Below, piece by piece: positions 26,261 through 34,144 of a stretch of 64,000 bases of DNA (positions within the stretch are counted from its first letter, which is position 1; every line of letters starts with the position of its first letter). The position numbers and the translations under genes were made by a program. Below the pieces are notes generated by a model. That model worked only from the letters and a program-made list of their open reading frames with translations, was not told the origin of the DNA and searched no databases. Origin of the DNA: Pseudomonas benzenivorans (GTDB lineage: Bacteria > Pseudomonadota > Gammaproteobacteria > Pseudomonadales > Pseudomonadaceae); assembly GCF_033547155.1 (NCBI RefSeq), contig NZ_CP137892.1, forward strand, positions 4,340,001 to 4,404,000, in the 5' to 3' direction.

Positions 26261-26385
26261 AACTGTACCGGCAGGCAGTCACTGAAAAACACGATAAATA
26301 CAGGTCAATCAACCAGACTTACTGGTAAATACGCGACATACAACTTCTATGCGGTACAGTTTCTACTAAAACCAGCATAACAGTT
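26261..26385. promoter_or_regulatory. ACAGTT boxes upstream of the first DUF1127 gene
   Basis: AACTGTACC at 26261-26269 is followed by two direct repeats, GGTACAGTT at 26353-26361 and TAACAGTTA at 26378-26386, whose ACAGTT cores are 24 bases apart. The same 24-base pair occurs before the second DUF1127 gene. The 26156-26512 gap is clearly AT-richer than its surroundings and holds no other gene. Confidence 0.5.
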
Positions 26386-26512
26386 ATAAAGCAAACTATC
26401 TAATAGGCCCGTAATTACCAATATCTGTGACTACAGAATCCCTTGGCAGAAGCGGAATATAGGCACCAGGCAAAACACTCTCTAGACCCGCCACAAGCGG
26501 AAGGATGTCACC

Positions 26513-26728
26513 ATGGAACGCACCCTCAGTTCCGACCTGTTCTTCGAATACAGCGCTGCCCCTGCCACCAGTTCCCTGCCGCTGCGCATCGCCGCCACCC
26601 TGTTGCTGTGGCAGCGCCGCATCGTCAGCCGCCGCCAGCTGGCGCGCCTGGATGCCCGCCTGCTGGCCGACGCCGGCATCAGCGAGAGCCAGCGTTTCGC
26701 CGAGCTGCGCAAGCCGTTCTGGCGTTAA
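26513..26728 (+). CDS. DUF1127 family small protein (first copy)
   Basis: A 71-residue basic protein with the DUF1127 signature in its second half: an arginine-rich helix (LWQRRIVSRRQLARLDARLL), ADAGIS and a terminal KPFWR. It shares its first six residues (MERTLS) and last five (KPFWR) with the protein at 26980, so the two are paralogues. DUF1127 proteins are short, often RNA-binding or stress-related in other bacteria; the role here is unknown. AGGATG lies before the start, and a hairpin terminator follows. Confidence 0.88.
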   Translation: MERTLSSDLFFEYSAAPATSSLPLRIAATLLLWQRRIVSRRQLARLDARLLADAGISESQRFAELRKPFWR

Positions 26729-26758
26729 GCGCCACGGCCTGCGCCGACCCGCTCTGCA

Positions 26759-26797
26759 GACGAGCCCCGCCCACGCACCGCGTCGGCGGGGCTCGTC
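26759..26797 (+). terminator. hairpin terminator after the first DUF1127 gene
   Basis: A perfect 13-bp stem GACGAGCCCCGCC/GGCGGGGCTCGTC (26759-26771 and 26785-26797) with a 13-base loop. The following CATTTG is a weak T-run, so termination may be partial. Confidence 0.65.
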
Positions 26798-26825
26798 ATT
26801 TGTGGCGGGCCATCCGCACGGCTGT

Positions 26826-26916
26826 GGAACAGTTATCCGGCCGAACAGCAGAACAGTTTCAAATACCTGAAGACTGCACCAATACAATTTGACCTCGCTG
26901 TAGCTGCCAACTGTTC
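26826..26916. promoter_or_regulatory. ACAGTT boxes upstream of the second DUF1127 gene
   Basis: GGAACAGTT at 26826-26834 and AGAACAGTT at 26850-26858 are direct repeats with cores 24 bases apart, and AACTGTTC follows in inverted orientation at 26909-26916. A TACAAT at 26883-26888 could be a -10. Confidence 0.5.
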
Positions 26917-26979
26917 ACAGGGGGCGCGAACATGGTGCCCCATACCTCACACCCGCCCGAGGCGGGAAGGTCGACTGTC

Positions 26980-27186
26980 ATGGAGCGCACCCTCAGCACC
27001 AGCACATTGCCCCTTCAGCCCAGCCACACCCAGCCGCTCGGCCGACTGCACGCCACCCTGGCCCTCTGGCTGCGCAACGCCCGTACCCGCCGCCAGCTGG
27101 CCGCGCTCGATGAGCGCCTGCTGATGGACAACGGCATCACTCCAGCCGAACGTCGACGCGAACTGGAGAAGCCGTTCTGGCGCTGA
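26980..27186 (+). CDS. DUF1127 family small protein (second copy)
   Basis: A 68-residue paralogue of the protein at 26513. The middle is less similar, but the arginine-rich helix (LWLRNARTRRQLAALDERLL), the DNGI turn and the terminal KPFWR are kept. The ATG at 26980 is chosen for its matching MERTLS start; an upstream in-frame ATG at 26932 would add 16 unrelated residues. It has its own upstream ACAGTT boxes, so it is probably a separate transcription unit regulated like the first copy. Confidence 0.87.
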   Translation: MERTLSTSTLPLQPSHTQPLGRLHATLALWLRNARTRRQLAALDERLLMDNGITPAERRRELEKPFWR

Positions 27187-27283
27187 GCCGGCAGTAGGCT
27201 ATGGGGTCCCGACTGCGCTAGGCTTAAGGCCATTGAGTACGACCAATCGCCGGCCCTGGCGAGCCTTCTCGGGAGACATCCGC

Positions 27284-27601
27284 ATGAACCCCACCCGCCT
27301 ATTCGCCCTTACTGCGCTGCTGCTGATCGGCGGCAGCGCCACGGCCTCCAGCTTCGTCGGCACCACCGATGCCATCGGCAACTCCCTGGCCGGCACCGCG
27401 GAAGCCAGCTCCGATGCCACCTCCTCGCTGCGCGACGACAAGGTGGTCCTGGCCGCCCGCGACGATGCCGCCAGCTTCGTCGCCAGCCAGGGCGCCATCC
27501 GTGGCGTGCGCCTGGAAGCGGCCCTGAACCATATCCGCCAGCACAACCCGGACCTGCGCGCCGACGACCTGCAGCTGGCCAGGGCGATTCTCAGCCTCTG
27601 A
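27284..27601 (+). CDS. DUF2388 family secreted protein (first copy)
   Basis: A 105-residue protein with a signal peptide (LFALTALLLIGGSATAS) and the DUF2388 pattern: paired Thr/Ser with RDDKVVLAARDDAASFVASQGAIRGVRLEAAL and a C-terminal ARAILSL. It is predicted periplasmic. It is a paralogue of the gene at 27743, and both lie directly before the large periplasmic Lnb-type gene; this trio recurs in Pseudomonas. The function is unknown. A GGGAG precedes the ATG at 27284; the 17-residue extension lacks a signal-peptide start and is rejected. Confidence 0.88.
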   Translation: MNPTRLFALTALLLIGGSATASSFVGTTDAIGNSLAGTAEASSDATSSLRDDKVVLAARDDAASFVASQGAIRGVRLEAALNHIRQHNPDLRADDLQLARAILSL

Positions 27602-27742
27602 CCTCGCACATCCGGGTTTCGCCACACGCCGGCCGGGGCTAGCCTTCGGCCGAGCCTAGATCGCCGCCCCCTTGCCTGCACGCGGGAACCGTCGGCGCGC
27701 CAACTCGTCCAATCGTCACCGCCCTCTACCCGGAGCCCATCC

Positions 27743-28063
27743 ATGCCTCGTCCGCTGTTCGCCGCCATCGCCTGCCTCATCCTGGCCGCCGGCAATACCC
27801 AGGCGCAGACCCTGGTCGCCACCAGCAACATCATCGTCCGTGCGCTGGACCGCAGCCTCGACTTCACCTCGGACACCACCACCTCGATCCGCGACATGAA
27901 GGTGGTGGCCGAGGCCCGCGACGACGCCGCCTGCTTCGTCGCCAGCCAGGGCGCCATTCGCGGCGCCCACCTGGAAGCGGCGCTGAGCGCCATCCGCCGC
28001 CAGTCCCCCGAGACCCGGTCCGCCTCCGACCTGGAGCTGGCCGAAGCCATCCTCGCCCTGTGA
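27743..28063 (+). CDS. DUF2388 family secreted protein (second copy)
   Basis: A 106-residue paralogue with a signal peptide ending near AGNTQAQT. The shared core reads RDMKVVAEARDDAACFVASQGAIRGAHLEAALSAIR, with a cysteine where the first copy has serine. The stop overlaps the GTG start of the next gene (GTGA), so the two are translationally coupled and this protein is probably a partner of the Lnb-type protein. Confidence 0.88.
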   Translation: MPRPLFAAIACLILAAGNTQAQTLVATSNIIVRALDRSLDFTSDTTTSIRDMKVVAEARDDAACFVASQGAIRGAHLEAALSAIRRQSPETRSASDLELAEAILAL

Positions 28064-30012
28064 ACCTGGCGCGCACCTGGCTACTGGCCACGGCGCTGCT
28101 CGCCAGCGCCGGCAGCGAGGCCGCCTTGCGCCTGGTGCTGGACAGCGACGACCTCGACCGCCAGCAACGCCGAGCCAGTCAGGCACTGCTGGACGAAGCC
28201 CTCGACGCCTTGCCGCCCCTGCTGCGCGAGCGCCTGGATCGCCCCGTGGCGGTGCGCTGGCGGAGCATGCCGGCGACGGTCTACGGCCGCGCCGGACGCT
28301 TCAGCGGCATCGAACTGAATGCCGCCCTGCTCCCGGCCTTGAGCGATGGCAGCGCCGCCCACCAGCAGACCGGCCGCCCCCACGGCAGCCAGCGCCGCGA
28401 GCTGCTGGCCACCCTGGTGCACGAGCTCACCCACCTGTACGACCGCGCACGGCTCTGGCCGGCGAACGAACGACGCCAGTTGCAGCGCTGCCGGCGCCTG
28501 GCCGCCAGCCTCGGCGCGGTCGGCCTGCCCGACGCCTGCCGCGGCCAGACCGCGCGCCGCTTCACCCTGAGCGACGACCCCTACCTGCTCGATCTGGCCG
28601 GCTGGCCGCAGCGGATCGGCAGTCGCGGCCAGCGCGAGCACAACAACGCCCAGCGCGTGCGCAGCCCGGATGTCTACGAACTGAGCAACCCGCGCGAGTT
28701 CGTCGCGGTGAACCTGGAATACTTCCTCCTCGACCCCGACTACGCCTGCCGCCGCCCCTCGCTGGCGCGCTACTGGCGCACCCACTTCGCCTGGGCACCG
28801 CCGCACCAGCGGCCCTGCAGCGAGGGCTACGCCTACCTCAACGCCGGCGGCGACTTCGCCCGCCAGCCCCTGGCCAGCCTCGACCCGGAGCGGGTCTACC
28901 AGATCGACTACCTGCTCGCCGAGGCCAACCAGAGTTGGGCCAGCCGCTGGGGCCACAGCATGCTGCGCCTGGTGATCTGCGCCCCCGGCCGGCCGCGCGG
29001 GCCGGATTGCCGCCTGGACCTCGAGCAGCACCTGGTGCTGTCCTACCGCGCCTTCGTCGGCGATCTGCAGCTGTCCAGCTGGGACGGCCTGACCGGCGCC
29101 TACCCCTCGCGCCTGTTCGTCCTGCCCCTGGCCCAGGTGATCGAGGAATACACCAAGGTCGAGCTGCGCAGCCTGGCCTCGGTGCCGCTGCGCCTGGAAC
29201 GTCGCCAGCTGGAGGCGCTGGTGACCCGCGCCGCCGAGCAGCACTGGAGCTACGACGGCGACTACTACTTCATCTCCAACAACTGCGCGGTGGAGACGCT
29301 CAAGCTGCTGCGCAGCGGCATCCAGTCGCCGCGACTGCAGGCGTTCGACAGCATCCTGCCCAACGGCCTGCTGGACGGCCTGGTGGCCCGCGGCCTGGCC
29401 GACCCCGGGGTGCTCGACGACCCGCGCGAGGCGCTGCGCCTGGGCTACCGCTTCGACTCCTTCCGCGAGCGCTACCAGGCGATGTTCGCCGTGCTGCAGG
29501 AGCTGCTACCGATCGAACAGCGGCGGGTCGAGGACTGGCTGGCGCTGCCGGCCGCCGAACGCCGCGCCTGGTTCCCCCGGGCCGAGCTGCGCGCCAGCGC
29601 CGCGCTGCTGCTGCTCGAACAGGCCGCCCTGCGCCGCCAGCTGCTGCTGGCCCAGGACCAGCTCAAACGCCGTTACCTCGGCGACCCGCACGCCACGCAG
29701 CCGGGCGTGCGCAAGGCCGGCGACGCCCTGCAGCAGATACTCGCCGGCAGCGGCTTCCTGAGCCGCCCGGCGGAGCTGCTCGACAGCGGCTATGGCCTGC
29801 CCCAGGCCGACGAGCGCCGGCACCTGGAGGCCGAGAGCCAGAGCCGCCAGCACCAGCTGCGCCGCCTCAGCGACGACCTCGACCGCGAGGTGCGCCAGCT
29901 GCTGGAACCGGCGCTGCTGGCCGAACTGCAGGCCGGCGAGGCCAACCTGGCGGCGCTACGCGCGCAGCTGCGGGCGTTGCACCAGGCCGGCGGCGGCCTG
30001 CAGCTGCCCTGA
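28060..30012 (+). CDS. periplasmic Lnb/DUF4105-type protein with N-terminal HExxH domain
   Basis: A 650-residue exported protein with a short signal peptide. Residues about 20-260 hold a metallopeptidase-like region with HELTH at 121-125 and a possible distal ligand further on. Residues about 285-440 match the DUF4105 family, now called Lnb N-terminal periplasmic domain, with WGHSMLRL (His299) and ISNNCAVETL (Cys409); these His and Cys residues are the plausible catalytic pair. The C-terminal part is helical and charged, with likely coiled coil (about 480-640). DUF4105/Lnb proteins in other bacteria act on lipoproteins; whether this one does is not shown here. The start is a GTG overlapping the DUF2388 stop. 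Confidence 0.82.
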   Translation: MNLARTWLLATALLASAGSEAALRLVLDSDDLDRQQRRASQALLDEALDALPPLLRERLDRPVAVRWRSMPATVYGRAGRFSGIELNAALLPALSDGSAAHQQTGRPHGSQRRELLATLVHELTHLYDRARLWPANERRQLQRCRRLAASLGAVGLPDACRGQTARRFTLSDDPYLLDLAGWPQRIGSRGQREHNNAQRVRSPDVYELSNPREFVAVNLEYFLLDPDYACRRPSLARYWRTHFAWAPPHQRPCSEGYAYLNAGGDFARQPLASLDPERVYQIDYLLAEANQSWASRWGHSMLRLVICAPGRPRGPDCRLDLEQHLVLSYRAFVGDLQLSSWDGLTGAYPSRLFVLPLAQVIEEYTKVELRSLASVPLRLERRQLEALVTRAAEQHWSYDGDYYFISNNCAVETLKLLRSGIQSPRLQAFDSILPNGLLDGLVARGLADPGVLDDPREALRLGYRFDSFRERYQAMFAVLQELLPIEQRRVEDWLALPAAERRAWFPRAELRASAALLLLEQAALRRQLLLAQDQLKRRYLGDPHATQPGVRKAGDALQQILAGSGFLSRPAELLDSGYGLPQADERRHLEAESQSRQHQLRRLSDDLDREVRQLLEPALLAELQAGEANLAALRAQLRALHQAGGGLQLP

Positions 30013-30032
30013 GCGCCCGGGCAACGCAGCGC

Positions 30033-30437
30033 TCAGGGCAGCGACTCGCGCTGCTCCTGCGGCAGCTGCTCGTCCAGATGCAGCCAGGGCAGGCGGCTCT
30101 GCACCCAGATATGCCGCTCGGCTGGGGCCTGCTCGGGGTGATCCAGGGTGGCGACCGTCACGTCCAGGGTCTCGGGGCTGAGCGTGGTGAACAGGGTCAA
30201 CTGAGCGCCGCAGGTCGGACAGAAGCTGCGGGTACAGCTGGCGGAGGAGGCATATTCCCTGGGCGTACCGGCCAGCCACTGGAAACTGGCCAGCGGCACC
30301 GTGACCCAGGTGGTGACGATGCCGCCGCCGCTGCGCCGGCACACCGCGCAATGGCAGTGGGCGATGTCGCGCAACGGCGCCTCGAACTGGTAACGCAGGG
30401 CGCCGCACTGGCAGCCGCCGCTGTGGACTTCACTCAT
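30033..30437 (-). CDS. GFA family (glutathione-dependent formaldehyde-activating-like) zinc protein
   Basis: A 134-residue protein of the GFA fold. It carries the zinc cysteines in GGCQCGALRY, HCHCAVCRR and CPTCGAQL. Despite the family name, most GFA members are not proven formaldehyde enzymes, so the reaction is unknown. The ATG at 30437 has a strong GAGGAGGAGC upstream; the 41-residue extension is rejected. It converges with the Lnb-type gene and is divergent from the AEC transporter. Confidence 0.87.
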   Translation of the reverse strand: MSEVHSGGCQCGALRYQFEAPLRDIAHCHCAVCRRSGGGIVTTWVTVPLASFQWLAGTPREYASSASCTRSFCPTCGAQLTLFTTLSPETLDVTVATLDHPEQAPAERHIWVQSRLPWLHLDEQLPQEQRESLP

Positions 30438-30529
30438 CGCCTGCTCCTCCTCTGGGTTGGCCCGGCTCGGCCCTTGCGCCGCGCTGGGCGGCTGGCCAAT
30501 ATGGCCGTTTATCACGGACGGGGACTGTC

Positions 30530-31438
30530 GTGCTGGAGTTGCTGCTGGCCTTGTGGCCATTGTTCGCCTTGATCGTCGCCGGCTACTACCTGCGCCGCCT
30601 AGACTTCCCCAACGAGGCCTTCTGGCCCGGCGCCGAACGGCTGAACTACTTCATCCTGTTTCCCGCCCTGCTGTTCAGCAGCCTGGCCACGGCACCCCTG
30701 GATAACCCGGCGCTGCCGCGGCTGGCCCTGGCGGTCATGCTCGGCCTGGGCCTGGCCTGGCTCGCCCTGCTGCTGCTGCGCCGCCTGCGCGGCTGGCGTG
30801 CGGCGCGCTTCGGCGCCTTCACCCAGGGCGCGCTGCGCTTCAACACCTACCTCGGCCTGGCCGCGGTGGCCAGCCTGTTCGGCCAGGAGGGCCTGACCCT
30901 GGCGGCGCTGATGCTAGCGCTGATGGTACCGACGGTGAACGTGCTGTCGGTCTGGTCGCTGACCGCCGAGCGCGGCGTCAGCGCCCGCGGCCTGCTGCTG
31001 CCGATCCTCAAGAACCCGCTGATCCTCGCCTGCCTCGGCGGCGCCCTGGTCAACCTCGGCGGCCTCGGCCTGCCGGGCGGCAGTGATCGCCTGCTGAGCC
31101 TGCTGGCCGCCGCCAGCCTGCCGCTGGGCCTGCTCTGCGTCGGCGCGGCGCTCAAGCCCGAGCAGCTGGGCGGGGAGATCCCGGCCCTGGCCGGCAACAG
31201 CCTGCTGCGTCTGCTGGCCATGCCGCTGCTGGCCTGGGCCGTGGCCCGCGGCCTGCAGCTGCCGACGATGGAGAGCACGGTGCTGCTGCTGTTCTTCGCC
31301 CTGCCGACCGCCCCGACCGCCTACGTGCTGACCCGCCAGCTCGGCGGCGACAGCCAGCTGATGGCCGGGCTGATCACCCTGCAGACCCTGCTGGCGGCGG
31401 CCACTCTGCCGCTGTTGCTGACCCTGCTGGCGGCCTGA
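30530..31438 (+). CDS. AEC family transporter (auxin efflux carrier-like)
   Basis: A 302-residue inner-membrane protein with about ten helices in the AEC pattern (LNYFILFPALLFSSLA near the start; LPLGLLCVGAALK and ALPTAPTAYVLTRQLGGD in the second half). Family members export small organic acids such as malate or malonate; the substrate is not readable here. The start is GTG with GGGGA upstream. It stands alone and converges with the solute-binding protein gene. Confidence 0.87.
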   Translation: MLELLLALWPLFALIVAGYYLRRLDFPNEAFWPGAERLNYFILFPALLFSSLATAPLDNPALPRLALAVMLGLGLAWLALLLLRRLRGWRAARFGAFTQGALRFNTYLGLAAVASLFGQEGLTLAALMLALMVPTVNVLSVWSLTAERGVSARGLLLPILKNPLILACLGGALVNLGGLGLPGGSDRLLSLLAAASLPLGLLCVGAALKPEQLGGEIPALAGNSLLRLLAMPLLAWAVARGLQLPTMESTVLLLFFALPTAPTAYVLTRQLGGDSQLMAGLITLQTLLAAATLPLLLTLLAA

Positions 31439-31447
31439 GAGCCCGCG

Positions 31448-32212
31448 TCAGGGGCCGGCCTGCTCATGGCGCTGCTGCAGGTAGCGCTCCAGCATGGGCC
31501 CGTACTCGTTGCGTTCATGCAGCCGGGCCAAGCCGGCGTTGAGCTGCTGCAGAATGCGCTCGGCTCGAGGATGGTTCCGCGGCACTATGACGTGCAGGGA
31601 ACTGCTGCCGAACGAATGCTGCGAGCGGCGGAAGCGCCCCGCCTCGCCCGTGGTACGCAAGGCCGCCTCACCCAGCGGGCGGTTGGCGATAAAGAAGTCA
31701 TCGCGACCGAGCAGCACCAGCCGGGCACAGGCGTTCAGACCGACCGGCGCATGCAGGGTCAAGCGACCCTGCTCGACCATCTGCTGGATGGCCGCCGGCG
31801 GCTGCCAGCCCAGGGGATAACACAGACGCTTGCCCCCCAGCGACTCCGTCCGGTCGGCCTCCAGTTCATCTCCGGCCAGGCTGAAAACATACTGGCTGAC
31901 GTTGATCAGCACAGCCGAGTAGAGGTAGTCCGCGGCCCGCTCGTCCGAGTGAACATAGGGAAAGGTGGCGTCGTAGTCGCCCTGCAGGGTCATCCGGTAG
32001 CCACGGTTCCACGGCCGCCAGTCCAGCGTGCTGGAGACGCCCTGGCCAGCCAGGGCGGCCTGCACCAGTTGCGTGAGCAGGCCGCCGCCGGGCAAAGCGC
32101 GGCCAGTGAAGGGCGCATAGTCGTCGCCGGTGACCAGGCGCAGATCGCCGCCCTCGGCCCGCGCGCCGAGGCACAGCAGCAACAACCAACCCATCCAGCG
32201 TGTCCGTATCAA
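31448..32212 (-). CDS. orphan periplasmic solute-binding protein (SBP_bac_3 type)
   Basis: A 254-residue protein with a signal peptide (WLLLLCLGARAEGG) and the fold of family 3 solute-binding proteins: VTGDDYAPFTGRALPGGGLLTQLVQAAL at the start and DATFPYVHSDERAADYLYS. A TTG at 32212 is the best start, with GGGAG 7 nt upstream; the ATG at 32194 has no ribosome site. No permease or ATPase gene is adjacent, so it either serves a distant transporter or is one of the Pseudomonas stand-alone binding proteins. Confidence 0.83.
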   Translation of the reverse strand: MIRTRWMGWLLLLCLGARAEGGDLRLVTGDDYAPFTGRALPGGGLLTQLVQAALAGQGVSSTLDWRPWNRGYRMTLQGDYDATFPYVHSDERAADYLYSAVLINVSQYVFSLAGDELEADRTESLGGKRLCYPLGWQPPAAIQQMVEQGRLTLHAPVGLNACARLVLLGRDDFFIANRPLGEAALRTTGEAGRFRRSQHSFGSSSLHVIVPRNHPRAERILQQLNAGLARLHERNEYGPMLERYLQQRHEQAGP

Positions 32213-32320
32213 CTACTTGCTCCCTCATGATCAGCCGCCCGGTGCAGGCCGCCGGCTTCGCGGCCCAGGTTCAGTGTAGGGACCCGGGCCCTCGATGCAA
32301 TCGCGGGAGCCCGGGCGCGC

Positions 32321-34144
32321 TCACTCGAACAACCCCAGCTGGCCCCCGCCGCAGGCCGCCGGCGCGGGCCGCGGCGCCGCCAAACTCAGGCGCTCGGCCA
32401 GACCCGCCGCCCGCTCGGCGCGGGTGCTCACCGCCTCGGCCAGGCGCGGTGCCAGGCCCCAGATCTCGACTTTCTGCTTGGCCCGGGTGATGCCGGTGTA
32501 GAACAGGCTGCGGGTCAGCAGCGGGCTGGGCTGCTCGGGCAGCGCCAGCAGCACCTCGGCGAATTCCGAGCCCTGGCTCTTGTGCACGGTCATGGCGAAG
32601 GCGCTGTCGTGGCTGGGCAGGCGTGCCGGGGCGAAGGGGCGGTAGCCGTCCTCGCCCTCGAAATAGACCCGCAGGCCGTGGTCGCTCTGCAGGCACAGGC
32701 CGATGTCGCCGTTGAACAGGCCCAGGGCGTAGTCGTTCTGCCGCACCATCACCGGCCGGCCGACGTACCAGCGCTCGCGCCCGGCGACCTGGCCGCGGCG
32801 CTTGATCCGCGCCTCCAGCGCCTCGTTGATGCCGGCCACGCCCCAGGCGCCTTCGCGCTGGGCGCACAGCGCGCGGAAGGCGTTGAAGGCGGCGAAGGCC
32901 GCGGCCGGTTCGCCGCGGCGGGCGGCGGCCAGGTAGGGCGCGTAGCCGCGGTCCAGGCGTTCGAGCAGGTCCTGCGGGGTCGGCCGGGCGTTCCAGGCCA
33001 GGTCGGCGCGATCTTCCTGGAGCAGGGCGAGGGTAGCGGGCACATCGCCCCCGTTGATCCGCCGGGCCAGCTCGCCGATGCCGCTGTCGCCGGCGAAGCG
33101 GTGGCTGTGGGTCAGCAGCACCACGGCGTCACCGAGGCGCGAACCGGGCACGGCCACCGGCACAGCCTGGCCAGTGATCCGCTGCAGCTCGGCGGCTGCC
33201 TGAGCGTCGAAGCCGCGGCCCTCGCACAGCTCGGCGAATACCGCGCCGGCCTCCACCGCGCACAGCTGGTCCTTGTCGCCGAGCAGGATCAGCCGCGCCT
33301 GGGGCGGCAGGGCCTCGACCAGCTTGGCCATCAACGCCAGGTCGACCATGGAGGCCTCGTCCACCACCAGCACGTCCAGGGCCAGGGGGTTGCCGGCGTG
33401 GTGACGCACCGCCGGGCTGTCGCCGCGGCTGCCGAGCAGACGATGCAGGGTGCGCGCCTCCTCCGGCAGGGCCGCCTTGATCGCCGCGTCGACCGGCAAG
33501 GACGCCTTGGCCGTGCGGATCGCCTCCGCCATGCGCGCCGCCGCCTTGCCCGTGGGCGCGGCCAGACCGATGGCCAACCTGTCCCCGCCGGGCTGCTCCA
33601 GCAGCGCGGCGAGCAGGCGCACCACGGTGGTGGTCTTGCCGGTGCCGGGGCCGCCGGAGATCACCGCCAGGCGCCGGCGCACCGCCTGGGCCGCGGCCAG
33701 GCGCTGCCAGTCCGGTTGCTCGCTATTGAAGGCGAACAGCCGGGCCAGGCTCTCGCCCAGGCGAGCCTCGTCCACCGCCGGGCGGTCGCCGGCGCGGGCC
33801 AGCAGCTGCTCGGCCAGCTGCCGTTCGTAGGCCTCGTAGCGGGCCAGGTAGAGGCGCTCGCCCACGAGGATCAGCGGGGCGAAGGCACCCGTCTCGCCGA
33901 CCAGCGAGGAGGCCTGCAGCGCCTGGCGCCATTCGCCGAGCGGCGGCAGGGCGAAGTCCTGCTCCGGCCAGGGCCGCTGGCCGGCCAGGCGCGCCAGCGG
34001 CAGGCACACGTCGCCCTGCTCCAGCGCCCCGCAGAGCAGGGCCGCCGAGGCCAGCACCAGCGGCTCGGCGGCCGGATCGAGGCGCTGCAGGCTGGCGACC
34101 AGGGCGCGCTGCAGGGGACCGAGGGGCAGGTCGGCCAGGCTCAT
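32321..34144 (-). CDS. recD: exodeoxyribonuclease V subunit alpha
   Basis: A 607-residue superfamily 1B 5'-3' helicase. Walker A is in SGGPGTGKTTTVVRLL, the Walker B DEAS motif in VLVVDEASMVDLALM, and motif IV-VI residues in FAMTVHKSQGSEFAEVLLALP and LLTRSLFYTGITRAKQ. It is the fast motor of RecBCD, which processes double-strand ends for recombination. Its ATG overlaps the recB stop (ATGA), completing a recC-recB-recD operon read leftward. Confidence 0.96.
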   Translation of the reverse strand: MSLADLPLGPLQRALVASLQRLDPAAEPLVLASAALLCGALEQGDVCLPLARLAGQRPWPEQDFALPPLGEWRQALQASSLVGETGAFAPLILVGERLYLARYEAYERQLAEQLLARAGDRPAVDEARLGESLARLFAFNSEQPDWQRLAAAQAVRRRLAVISGGPGTGKTTTVVRLLAALLEQPGGDRLAIGLAAPTGKAAARMAEAIRTAKASLPVDAAIKAALPEEARTLHRLLGSRGDSPAVRHHAGNPLALDVLVVDEASMVDLALMAKLVEALPPQARLILLGDKDQLCAVEAGAVFAELCEGRGFDAQAAAELQRITGQAVPVAVPGSRLGDAVVLLTHSHRFAGDSGIGELARRINGGDVPATLALLQEDRADLAWNARPTPQDLLERLDRGYAPYLAAARRGEPAAAFAAFNAFRALCAQREGAWGVAGINEALEARIKRRGQVAGRERWYVGRPVMVRQNDYALGLFNGDIGLCLQSDHGLRVYFEGEDGYRPFAPARLPSHDSAFAMTVHKSQGSEFAEVLLALPEQPSPLLTRSLFYTGITRAKQKVEIWGLAPRLAEAVSTRAERAAGLAERLSLAAPRPAPAACGGGQLGLFE

